Assembly: GCA_035048815.1 (NCBI GenBank)
Contig: JAUCBN010000043.1
Coordinates: forward strand, 11,597,001-11,661,000
Direction of reading: 5' to 3'
Origin: Abelmoschus esculentus
Lineage: Eukaryota; Streptophyta; Magnoliopsida; Malvales; Malvaceae
Length of the DNA: 64,000 bases
In this document: one piece after another, positions 11,601 to 21,540 of the stretch
Numbering within the stretch: position 1 is the first letter of the stretch
Layout of the letters: each line of letters starts with the position of its first letter
The notes under the pieces: generated by a model
The model's database searches: none
Seen by the model: only the letters and a program-made list of their open reading frames with translations
Told to the model about the DNA's origin: nothing
Translations under genes and position numbers: made by a program

Positions 11601-12630
11601 CGAGCTTGTTGAGCCCTGTATATTTCTTTCGCATTTAACAAGCTATCAAGCCCACTTTTAGCATAAAGAAAGTTATGGATTTCCGTATCAGAAAGATGGC
11701 GTTTAAGACACATATTAATAAAATCGTTCAGTTGAATGATACGCTCATTGGATTTAATGCGTTTATTAGTTTGCCAAGTGGCTAGGAATCGTCCAATATC
11801 CTGAAGTTTATGAAGTGTCGAGCGAGATTGGTTAGACCAAATCTCTCTAATTCGAGACAAAACTTCTGGGTCATCAGCCCAACAATTCTCATAGCGAAAA
11901 GGATTATTAGAGTGTTTGGATCTGAGAGTTCGTGATGGGCTAGTGTCCATTAAGATAGGGCAATGACCAGAACGTGCCTGAAAGAATGATATAGCTTGGT
12001 AGTTAGGAAATGTATTAAACCAGGTGGAGTTACCAAGGAATCTATCGATTCTTTCCATAATGGTTTCCTTATTACGTCCAGATTTAGTCCATCTAAACCA
12101 TCCAGACGTTGGTTTACAGTCAAAAAGATCATTCTTATCAAGACAAACTCGAAAATTTTTAATTTGTGATCGTGCACGATGAATGTCGCCTTGTTTTTCA
12201 TTATCATAAAGGATTTCATTAAAGTCCCCCCTAAAAGCCAGGGAAGGGAAGAGGCTGATTGAAGAGTGTCTATTAGATGCCAGGTTTTGTATTTGTTTGC
12301 AGTTTCGGCAAAACCATGTAAACCAGAAAAATGAAATTGTATTTGTCCAAAAGAAATAATGACATCAATATGATGATCCGAGTAAGAAAGCAAATCAATA
12401 GTAGTTTTATTATTCCAAATAAGAGCAAGCCCTGTACATGAAGGGCTAGAATCAGTGGCAATGCAACCATGCATTCCTAATTTAATCCTAATACAGTCCA
12501 TATTGTGTTTGTTTAACCTAGTTTCACAAAGAAAAAGATAATCGGCATCATGCTTGGAGGTAGCACGTTGTAGAGCGTGAACTGCCTGGGTGTTGCCGAG
12601 ACCCTGACAGTTCCAACATAATAGTTTCAT
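8621..12630 (-). pseudogene. LINE A ORF2 (EN-RT-zinc-RNase H), broken
   Basis: It starts with MKLLCWNCQGLGN at 12,630, the typical N-terminus of an APE-type endonuclease, with LCETRLN and SGLHGF motifs. The frame is lost at the G run coding LLGG(D)FN near 12,225. The reverse transcriptase is spread over several frames: VLIPKISDP then RHLRPISL (about 11,130), KAFDRVEWP (about 10,880), FADDCVVF as the catalytic motif (about 10,650), and YLGVPLLIGK onward (10,465-9,782). The segment 9,634-8,621 is open: zinc-binding C-x2-C-...-H-...-C (CPICNM, HAMRDC), then RNase H with acidic residues in KINTDDAF, EALAILEG, ETDSTS and RDANVVAH. It nicks target DNA and copies the element RNA in the family; this copy is dead. 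Confidence 0.85.
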
Positions 12631-12956
12631 TTTGCTCTGCGGGGTTGATCACCGTCAACCTCCGCCGGAGAGTTTTTTACGCTGATCATCCCAGCTTTTT
12701 CAATAGAAGCCTTGGTCGAAGGGCAAGGCCTCTTGGTTTTGTTACCCTCATAAACCCTACTTGAATTAGGACGAACAACTCGTTTAACAATGGGTGTAGT
12801 GTCTATAAAACTAGAATTGAGAGACATTGCAATGGTAAAGGTGACACCATGAGAGGTGTTGGTAAAAACCCGTTGAAAGGGTGGTATATAGTAAGGAACA
12901 TAGTAAAAGATATTTTGTATGCATGTTAGTATGCATATGATTAGAGAGGTGACCAA
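12627..12956 (-). CDS. LINE A short chimeric ORF in place of ORF1
   Basis: This is a 109-codon open frame. Its last 50 or so residues (VKRVVRPNSS ... AEVDGDQPRRAK) match the C-terminal tail of ORF1 in copies B and C. Its N-terminal half instead contains IPPFQRVFTNTSHGV, the peptide read from a hairpin module that recurs in the 5' leader. The DUF4283-like domain and CCHC knuckle are missing. The stop TGA overlaps the ORF2 start as ATGA. LINE D has the same arrangement, so this is an inherited subfamily feature rather than a private accident. Whether it is translated is unknown. Confidence 0.45.
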   Translation of the reverse strand: MVTSLIICILTCIQNIFYYVPYYIPPFQRVFTNTSHGVTFTIAMSLNSSFIDTTPIVKRVVRPNSSRVYEGNKTKRPCPSTKASIEKAGMISVKNSPAEVDGDQPRRAK

Positions 12957-15621
12957 GAGTAATATACCATGGAACGCAAACCTTATTCTTGGTGATCCAG
13001 TTGGTTCAAATCGTGAAAAACTTCTCCACGTAAAAAGTCAGTTGGAGAACCGACCATAAAACCTCAGCCTTGATTCAATACATTGTTCCTCAACTTGGAG
13101 GATGGTAAAACAACAAGATAACTTGTTTGATAAATAAACCCCGAGAGAGATGTTGGAACTGAAGATTTTACAATTGGTATTGCATATAGTAGAGAGAAAA
13201 ATTTGCGGAAAAACATTAATAAATGTAGAAGCACTAGCGAGAAACCATGGGCGTATATATTTATGGGATTGAGCTCGAAAAGAGAAGTCTAAAACACATA
13301 CTTGGATTCGTTGACTTAGGGGCCAAGCAAACTCCCTTGGGTACGTCTTGCCACGGTCACAAGGCAGAACACACAAAACCATCGATGGTTGACCAGGAAT
13401 GACCAAAAGAGAAAAATTCTTAGTTTTGTGACAAACTTCTTGAAACAAAAACAAGACCAAACTAATTGTTCCCCGATGGCAAGAGACAAGGATATAGAAA
13501 TCAAGCTCCAAAACATCAAGAGTTTGGTAGCATGAAGATAGGCTACATTAATCTGATCTAAACACTTCAAACTAGTTTGTGTCTCAAGACTTGAACTCCA
13601 AGAGTGTGTTTATAAAAGAGTGAAATATGAGAAACGAGTCGTAAAGGGGCTAAATTGGTAAGACAATCCACTACAAAGAGGAACCGAAACATTACAGAAC
13701 TTGGTATATTAATATATAGAGAATTAGAACTAATATATAGAGTTAGTTCATGGAGCAACATTCATGACCATTAACTGGTTTGAAAATAATACACCAATAA
13801 TGGTGCTGGTAAGGTCCCTTTGCAAGGGTGGAAAAGGAGTAACGACAAGAAAGAATGCAACTGAATTGATAACAATCCAAGAATTGCTAAAAATTGAGTC
13901 CAAGTTTGTATAAATATGATCAAGAAGCGTTGAATTTAATGAATAAAGATAAGGAACGAGTATTACAAACCCTTTGATTTTGTTGAAACAGTAAAAGGGA
14001 TAGTGAGTAAGAAGTCTTATATGAGAGCCATGAAGTGATCGAAAAGTAAATAATTGTTAGTTAAACATAAGAGTATTGCATAACCTGTATATATCGAGAG
14101 GCGAGAGATAAGTTTTGGTTGTGCAAGAGCTATCGGGAATGTTAAAAAGAAGCCATTCTTTTAGCAGATCGACTAATATTGAGACTCTAAGAGCAAGAAA
14201 CCAAATGAAACTCGAAAGAAATATCCTTGTTTCGAATTGGAATAGATAAACCAAAAAAGAATGAAGAGACAAGAGAGCCAATAAGAAGCTTACTAAGATG
14301 ATAAGTAGATGGGAACGACTCCAAAGTCTAAACTTCAAGATCTTGTCTAGTCGATTCATGAGTTCATCAGATTTGTTGTTGATATTTGAATCCTTCTCTC
14401 CCGAATCGGTGGGGGATGGCGTGAAGTCCATGGTGAACCCAAGATTGTTTAAGATGATCAGAAGATGGGGACGGATCCAAGGTCTAAACATCAAGATCTC
14501 GTCTAGCCGATCCATGAGCTCATCAGATTTGTTGTTGATTTCCACTGGATCAATACCAAAGGAGGACCAATAGAACGTTGCAAGATTAACAAAAAGATTA
14601 AAAGGATTGAATAAAAACAAAGAAAAGAACCAACTTAACTTTGATGGTGGATATGGTGGAGTTTGAGGCCGATGGGTGATTACACTTCTCTCCCCCGAGT
14701 CGGATATGGTAGAGTTGACGGTGATTGCTATAACTTCTTGAGAGAGAGAGGATCTAAAAAGAACGAGTATTTTGATCCCAAGATAATCCAGTATTGTCAG
14801 TAAACTAAACAAATAATGATGATAACCTAGAGACGAATTGGAATCTGAGCAGTAGACCAAGTTCAAAGAATGAAGTTGCGTAAACTCGGTAAAGAAACCA
14901 ATAGTATGATATATGGAGATCACTGGAATAGCAACCAAACCTAACGAACCCCTTATATGCTTCATGAACCAAGAACTGGAAAGGCAAATCTTATAAAATA
15001 AATCATCAATGAAGATGTTGGTCATGCTTGGCAGGAAAACATCGACAAAGATGTTGAGAAGATCCCTTCGTAAGGGTGATGAGAAAAGAAAAAGAAACAA
15101 TATTTAACTCAATAATACTAATGTAAAGAACGGAAACAAATATCTTGAGAGTAAACCTATGATAACATGGAACTGGATCTCGCCGAGAAGAAAACCTTTG
15201 TGAAGCCATGGATAGAAACAATAATCCTTTCGAATGAAGGAGCTTGGCTACGTGAACAGATTGAGAGAGGATATCGGCCATGGAGTCTAAACCGTATAGA
15301 AATATTCCTTCATAGATTTCAGATCGGCAAGAAGAATGTCTAAAAAATTATTCTTGATCATGTTGCAATAGAGAGAAACTACGAAGAAAAGATGGTCGTA
15401 GGAAATCTGGATCAACGACACAGGTTCGCAACAGGCTTCTTCTTAGAAGAAAAATGAAAAAATGATAATAAAAAAATAAAATAAAAGGAACTTATCTCAA
15501 GAGATTCGATGAGTGGGGCTGTTGAAACTTCCTCTCCCGTGGTTGTCGAGGTTGAAGATGATCCCATGGTGGCGAAGAAAACGGTGATGATCTCCAAGAA
15601 GTGGAGAAAAAAAAGAACAAA
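12957..15621 (-). other. LINE A 5' region with hairpin modules
   Basis: About 2.7 kb lie upstream of the coding part. It has two further hairpin modules: about 13,785-13,835 (peptide PPLQRDLTSTIIGV) and about 15,035-15,085 (peptide SPLRRDLLNIFVDV). Each has a CCCTT..AAGGG stem next to a second stem. One long open frame (14,057-15,100) lies inside; the rest (12,957-14,056 and 15,101-15,621) has only short frames and no recognised domain. The first bases of the element are T-rich, then include a possible ATG with GSSSTSTTTGEEV near 15,570. Confidence 0.55.
14057..15100 (-). CDS. Uncharacterised 347-aa ORF in the LINE A 5' region
   Basis: An open frame of 347 codons starts inside a hairpin module (MFLFLFSSPLRRDLLNIF). 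It is rich in F, L, I and S, with several hydrophobic stretches. It contains an in-frame tandem duplication of about 52 codons: NNKSDELMDRLDEIL ... HLLIIL is repeated as NNKSDELMNRLDKIL ... HLLIIL (about 14,560-14,290). I recognise no family. The position matches the 566-codon frame of LINE D. It may be a real upstream ORF of this LINE family or a by-product of a T-rich, stop-poor strand. The kept frame after duplication favours coding only weakly. Confidence 0.35.
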   Translation of the reverse strand: MFLFLFSSPLRRDLLNIFVDVFLPSMTNIFIDDLFYKICLSSSWFMKHIRGSLGLVAIPVISIYHTIGFFTEFTQLHSLNLVYCSDSNSSLGYHHYLFSLLTILDYLGIKILVLFRSSLSQEVIAITVNSTISDSGERSVITHRPQTPPYPPSKLSWFFSLFLFNPFNLFVNLATFYWSSFGIDPVEINNKSDELMDRLDEILMFRPWIRPHLLIILNNLGFTMDFTPSPTDSGEKDSNINNKSDELMNRLDKILKFRLWSRSHLLIILVSFLLALLSLHSFLVYLFQFETRIFLSSFIWFLALRVSILVDLLKEWLLFNIPDSSCTTKTYLSPLDIYRLCNTLMFN

Positions 15622-16111
15622 CTAAAATTGAGATTAAGTGGTTTAATCATATTCAAAAGATCATAATAAACTACTTGAACTCATGTAGTTTGATTGAATA
15701 TCATTTTGTGATTGGTTTGTTGGGTTTAAAGCTTGCATATCTAATTGGGTTTTCTAGTGAACCCGTTCGAATTTTAAGCGTACAAAATGTTCTAAATTTG
15801 AGATTATGTTGTATAATTTGGTTCAAAAGCCCATAATTAACTATTTGAACTCATGAAATTTGATTTATTCTTATTTTGCGTCCGTTTTGTTAGGTTTAAA
15901 GTGTGCATATCTAAATGAGCTTTATTGTGAACACATTGGAATTTAAACCGAGTAAAGTGCTCTAAAATTGAGATTAAGTGGTTTAATAACATTCAAAATA
16001 CCATAATTAACTATTTGAACTCATGTAGTTTGATTGAGTCTAATTTTGTGGTTGGTTTGTTGGATTTAAAGCGTGCATGTCCAATTGGGCTTTCTAGTGA
16101 ACCCTTTCGAA
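15622..16111 (+). repeat. Satellite block S3
   Basis: About three monomers of A/B satellite in plus orientation between LINE A and LINE B. It begins inside an A monomer (CTAAAATTGAGATTAAGTGG) and ends in a B monomer at CCCTTTCGAATT, where the LINE B tail starts. Confidence 0.92.
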
Positions 16112-16204
16112 TTTTTTGAAGGAAAGAGCCTCATTAAAAAAACCCTATATCCAGTCACCTCGATAGGTGAGTAGGCCCCTAAGGGGAAAAAAGTACCCAT
16201 GGTT

Positions 16205-19200
16205 TTATTGAGAAGAAGAGGAAAACCTCTCCAAGTTTACAAAGTCCCGAATAAAGTCGGAAAAAAACCCAAAAGAATAGGAAGTAAAAGAACGCAAAGC
16301 CCTAGTAGCTAAGACATGGGATACAACTTTTGCATCATTAGGTACATAACTAATCTTACAATCAGGCAAAGTACCTAGAGTGGAGCGAATGCAGGACACC
16401 AAATGTCACCCCGTGGAGAGGTCTTGGTTATTAGCATTTTTAACCTTGTTAGCAATTGAAGTTGAGTCAGTTTCAATGATCACATTAGTCCAGCCATTAG
16501 CAACCGCAAATTTTAATCCTTCCAAAATGGCAAGAGCCTCAGTAGAAGCTGGGCTAGGACAAAGAAAAAGTGGCATAGAAATCCCACCAAGGACGGAGCC
16601 AGTAGAGTCCCGAGCGATGGCGCCTGCAACAGCACCCTTTAACACAGGATTAAAAGCGTCATCTGTGTTAATCTTGATGAAACCAGGATTAGGTTTTGTC
16701 CATCTAGCTTGAGCAAAAGTGGGCTCGGCTAGTTGGGAGCATTGATGGGAAGAATCATTGATTGATGTATAATCATTAAAGAGAGTTTGGGCATTGGAAA
16801 CAATTAAACAAACCGGTTGGAGATGGTTTTTATGGACAAAATCATTACGGCAGTTCTATAAATTTCATAGGAGAGTTATAAGGAAAGAGAATTGATGTAG
16901 GGAAAAAAAACCCAGCAACTTCGGAAAGCCATTGGTAGGGAGAAAAAGAGGAGGTAGAGAAAATTCGAGCGGGGAGTCCTGCCAATTGGAGTGCCTCTTT
17001 GGCACTAGGACAATCCCTCATAGCATGGATGGTGGTTTCAGTAGTCATATTGCAAATCGGGCATACCTTCGTACCAAGATTTGCTTGGAGGAGTTTATGG
17101 CCCGTTGGTAATGCATCATGACATAAACGCCATCCAAAGGAACGAACCTTTGGTAGAGTAGTCAGTTTATATAGAAATTTCCAAAGTTTGGACGGCCTGT
17201 TGATGGGACCTGGCTGCAACTGCAGGAATTGGTAACCAGACCGCACCGTATAGATGTTAGAGTCATGGTGACCCCAAAGGGTAGTGTCTTTTATGTCATT
17301 GGTAATGGGTATATTAAGGATGATATCGACATCTTCATGAGAGAAGTATTCTCTTACCTTCAATTTGTCCCATCGGGGTAGGTTAGGCACCATGAAGGTA
17401 CCTGCTCGAAGAGGGAATTCGTCATTCACCTCATAATCACCAAAAAGGTGCATAGGCTGAGAGCCGCTCCATTTGTCAAGGTGGATTTGAACTTGGTTGG
17501 ATATACCTGGTTGTTTGAAGAATCCATTGCGAAGCTTGGAAATAGCTATGCTAATTCCTTTCCAAGCAAAAGAAGATTTCTGAGTGCGATCAGATTCAAG
17601 GATAGATCCCGTGGGATAGTACTTGCATTTGTAGACCTGACTTAAAAGGTTATCATGTTCACAGATCAATCGCCAGATTTGTTTACCAAGTAAAGCGATA
17701 TTGAAGTGGTGAAAATCAAGAAAGCCTATCCCTCCTGCTACTTTCGGCATACAGATGGTGTCCCAAGGGAGCATATGCCAACCTTGTTTGTCAGCTTTCC
17801 CAGACCACCAATATCGACGTATCGAAGTAGTCATGGCATCAATAATGTTTTGTGGTAAAAGGTAGCAAGACATGACATACTGAGGCATAGATTGTATAAC
17901 TGATTTAATGAAAATTTCTCAACCACTAAAGGAAAGAAGATGTTTATCCCACTTACTCAAGCGGGAATTTATTTTGTCTCTAGTAAAACCCAAGGTCGCA
18001 GTTTTGTTTTGCCTGGATCGTCAACTTATCTTACGTGAAGTATATCATTTATTTTCGTTCGAAGCAGTGTGGAGGTTTTTCGGGAAAAGAAAATAGTAGA
18101 CTTTTCAAAGTTCACAGCCTGCCCAGATGAAGTAGCATAAGTGTGTAAAGCATATTAAGTCGTTGGGCTTCTGTAGCTATGTTCTTGATGAACACAACAC
18201 AGTCATCCGCAAAGAGGAGGTGGTTAATACGAGGTTCATTCCTGCTAGCACAAAGTCCGGGAGATTACCATTTTCTTGCTCTGCATTGAGCAGTGTTGAT
18301 AGACCTTGGGTACATAACAGAAAAAGAAAGGAGACAGAGGAGTCCCCTTGCCGCAAACCTCTATGAGGTTTAAAGGGTTGTGAAAGGGAATCGTTTACAC
18401 GTACTTGGAAGGAAACAAAGGAAATACATTTCATAATAAGGGAAACCCAGTGGGTATTAAAACCAAGCTTAAGAAAAATTTAATCAAGGAAAGGTCATTC
18501 AACACGGTCGAATGTCTTTTCCATGTCTAGCTTTAAACTAGAACCTTTGGCAAGTGAGGTGTCATCGGTATGTAAGGTGTGGATAAGCTCATGTGCAACG
18601 AGAATATTGTCCGTGATGTTTCGCCCTTGAACAAAAGTTGCTTGATTGCCACTTATGCACAATGGTATAATAGATTTCAATTGGTTAACAAGTACTTTCG
18701 CAACTGTCTTGTAGAGGACTGTGCAAAGGCTAATAGGTCTGAGATGACGCATGGTTTTAGGGTTGCTTATCTTGGGTATGAGAACAATGATAGTACGATT
18801 AACCTCTTGCATATTAACCGACCATCGTAAGAGTCTAAGGTAGAGGTTTATAAAATCCTATCCAAGGATATCCCAATGCTTCTTGAAGAAGCCACTTGGG
18901 AATCCATCAACTCCTGGAGCTTTTTGTGGGTCAATATCACGAAAAGCAAGGGTAACTTCATCTACTGTGAAGTCCTTAAGCAGGTCATGATTCATTTTCT
19001 CAATAACAATAGTGAGAATGTTTTCCAAAATGGAAGAAGCTGTTGTCATGATGTTTGTTGTATGCGTTTGCCATATATTCTGGTTGTTGAGAAGCCTAGC
19101 AATATGATTCTTCCGCCGTTGACTATTTACTCTGGCATGTAAAAAAGGAAGTGTTTTTGTCTCCGTGTTCTAACCATTGTGTCCGAGCTCGTTGAGCCCA

Positions 19201-20209
19201 ATATATTTCTTTCGCAAAAGCAAGCTATCAAGCTCACTTTTAGCTAAAATAAAATTTTGGATGTTTGTATCAGATAGATGTCATTTGAGGAACTTATTAA
19301 TGAAATCATTAAGCTGAGTGATACGTTTATTGGATGTAATACGTTTGATTGTTTGCCAAGAGTCTAGAAATCGACCAATATCCTTAAATTTATCAAGGGT
19401 CGAGCGAGAGTGGTTAGACCAAATCTCTCTAATTTGAGTCGACACTTCCGGGCTATCAGCCCAGCAATTCTCATAGCGAAAAGGATTTTTAGAGTGATTG
19501 GATCTGAGAGTCCGAGATGGGTTAGTATCCATTAAGATAGGGCAATGATCGAAACATGCCTAAAAGAAAGATATAGCTTGAAGTTAGGAAATGAGTTAAA
19601 CCAAGAAGAATTACCAAGGAATCTATCGATTCTTTCCATAATTGTTCACGTATTATGTCCAAATCTAGTCCAAGTGAACCATCCTAATGTTGGCTTACAA
19701 TAAAAAGATCATTCTTAGTGAGACAATCTCTGAAATTATTAATTTGCGAACACGCACAACGGGTATTGCCTCGTTTTTCATTATCACATAGAATTTTATT
19801 AAAGTCCCCCTAAAAGCCAAAGATGGGAAGATGCAGATTGTAAAGTGTCTATTAATTGCCAAGTTTTGTATTTGTTTGCAAATTTAGGAAATCCATGTAA
19901 GCCAGAAAAATGAAATTGTGTTTGCTCGAAAGAAATAATAACATCAATATGGCGATCCGAGTAAGAAAGCAAATCAATAAAAGTTTTATTATTCCAAATG
20001 ATAGAAAGCCCTATACAAGTAGGGCTAGATTCAACAGCTATGCAGCCATGCATTCCTAACTTGATCCTAATACGGTCCATATTATGTCTGTTTAACCTAG
20101 TTTCGTAGAGGAAAAGAAAATCGGCATCATGCTTGGAAACAACACGTTGAAAAGCATGAACTGCCTGGATGTTGTCGAGACCCTGACAGTTCCAACATAA
20201 AATTTTCAT
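16205..20209 (-). pseudogene. LINE B ORF2, broken
   Basis: The start at 20,209 (MKILCWNCQGLDN) is set by homology and by the ATGA overlap with ORF1. The endonuclease is open to LLGG, then frameshifted by the short G run. RT pieces: 19,049-18,858 (KAPGVDGFPSGFFKKHW), 18,812-18,495 (VLIPKISNPKT, FVQGRNITDNI), and 18,434-18,177 (RGLRQGD; the catalytic motif is frameshifted). A 347-codon open segment (17,888-16,845) covers the RT C-terminus and the zinc-binding region (CPICNM, HAMRDC). RNase H follows in two pieces (16,645-16,406 with EALAILEG and IETDSTS; 16,402-16,205). Multiple frameshifts make it inactive. Confidence 0.85.
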
Positions 20210-21446
20210 TTTGCTCGACAAGGTTGATCAACATCAAACTCCACCGGAGAGTTTTTATGCTGCTCATTCCAACTTTTTCAGCAGAAGCCTTGCTTGTTGG
20301 TCTGGGCCGTCTAGGCCTGTTACTCTCATCGGAAGGTGGAGTTCTCTTGGTACCTTAACTCAATGTAGGACGGACAACTCGTTTAGGAGTTGGCGCATTA
20401 TCAAGCCATTCGGCAGCCTCCTGGAATGCATGGTCATTATCAAGTTCAGCCACCAAGTCTTGGAGTTCGGGTTCCATCAAGCTCACCTCCCCGGTGTCGT
20501 CATTAGTCTTTTGCCTTGTAGTAATATTAGAGCCATGATCAGGAAAAACCATTTCCAATGGTTGAGGAGGCTACCGACGGGCAGGTAGTCTACTGGCAAC
20601 GGTTGGAAGAAGTCTAGGGCCTTTTGGAATAGTCTGTGAAGATTCGTTACTTAGAGCAAACTCATGGTCATTAACTGGAGGAGATGGCATAGGGGCTTTA
20701 CCTTTGTCATTGGTATTTGAAGTTTGGGAGGAAGTTGGCTTAGCATCGGAGGGGGCGTTGGTAATATAGCGGATATGACCTTTTTGTGAAAGTTGTGCAT
20801 CCTTGTTTTTAGGAACATGGCGAAGCTAGTCTCCATATTGGAGTTATTCGGATTGAGCCTTGACCGGAATAGGACAGAAGTCCGTGGAATAACCAACTTT
20901 GCCGCAAACGTGACATATGGTAGGAAGACGTTCATATTGAAGTAGGCAGAACCTTGTAGAAGGCCCTCCGCCAATAGCAACACGTCACCTAATTGGTTTG
21001 GTGGCATCTATAATTAACCCAACTCGAAGGTAGTCAACCATATTGAAATCAATTTTCCTCGTATCGATTTTTGTTACCGTTCCAATTATGGTCCCAAGTG
21101 ATTCTTCAGTGTTATGGGCAGATTCCTCTGAAGCAAGAAGAATGGGGGGAATGTTATAGATACGTACCCAAATATTCATTATCGTAAAAGAGTGTTCGTC
21201 AATGCTGATAGTAGGATTGTATTGCACGAGAGCTAACCATTCATCATTGTAAGTCCAAGGTCCCCTGGCTAGTATGTCCTCCTTAATTTTCTCATCTTTA
21301 AAACGGATGAGGAACAAATGTGGCTTCAAGATTCGCATAGAAATTAGCTTTGTCGGAGTCCATATTCCAGTAAAAGCTTTGACGATCACCTGGTCATCTA
21401 TTTCCTTGGAGGTTCTAAGGTTCCCTAGTAAGGTAGATTGTGTTTC
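20206..21446 (-). pseudogene. LINE B ORF1 (DUF4283-like plus zinc knuckle), 5' truncated
   Basis: The upstream piece (21,389-20,985) reads VKAFTGIWTPTKLIS, RFKDEKIKEDILARGPW, VRIYNIPP and VDYLRVGLIID, the DUF4283-type nucleic-acid-binding fold typical of ORF1 in plant L1 elements. A CCHC-type knuckle follows near 20,900 in another frame. The acidic C-terminal tail (PELQDLVAELDND ... KRVVRPTLS) lies at about 20,558-20,355. The stop codon overlaps the ORF2 start. The N-terminus is removed by LINE C. Confidence 0.8.
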
Positions 21447-21540
21447 TTTTTTTTGAAGGAAAGGGCCTCATTAAAAAAAACTATAGCCAGTCACCTTGAG
21501 AGGTGAGTAGGCCCCTATGGGGAAAAGAGTACCCATGGTT

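Larger units (their letters stand above)
8528..15621 (-). mobile_element. LINE A, near full length (about 7.1 kb), L1-type with RNase H
   Basis: This minus-strand element runs from its short A-tail (T run at 8,528-8,533 on the plus strand) to its 5' end at about 15,621, where satellite resumes. Order from the 5' end: long leader with hairpin modules and a 347-codon open frame; a short ORF replacing ORF1; ORF2 with endonuclease, reverse transcriptase, zinc-binding region and RNase H; and a hairpin-bearing 3' UTR. This domain order is that of plant L1 elements that acquired RNase H. Several frameshifts make it inactive. The left flank ends at the recurrent satellite site. The right flank resumes about 30 bp further along in an A-type monomer, so the 5' joint is not a clean duplication. 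Confidence 0.85.
16112..21446 (-). mobile_element. LINE B (about 5.3 kb; 5' part beyond LINE C not visible)
   Basis: A minus-strand copy with the same 3' UTR hairpins and ORF2 as LINE A, and with a real ORF1 (DUF4283-like, CCHC). Its 3' end lies at the recurrent satellite site. Its ORF1 is cut at about 21,446 by the tail of LINE C (T run then GAAGGAAAGGG), so LINE C inserted into LINE B. The missing ORF1 start and leader of B are not found beyond LINE C, probably because of later rearrangement there. Confidence 0.85.
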
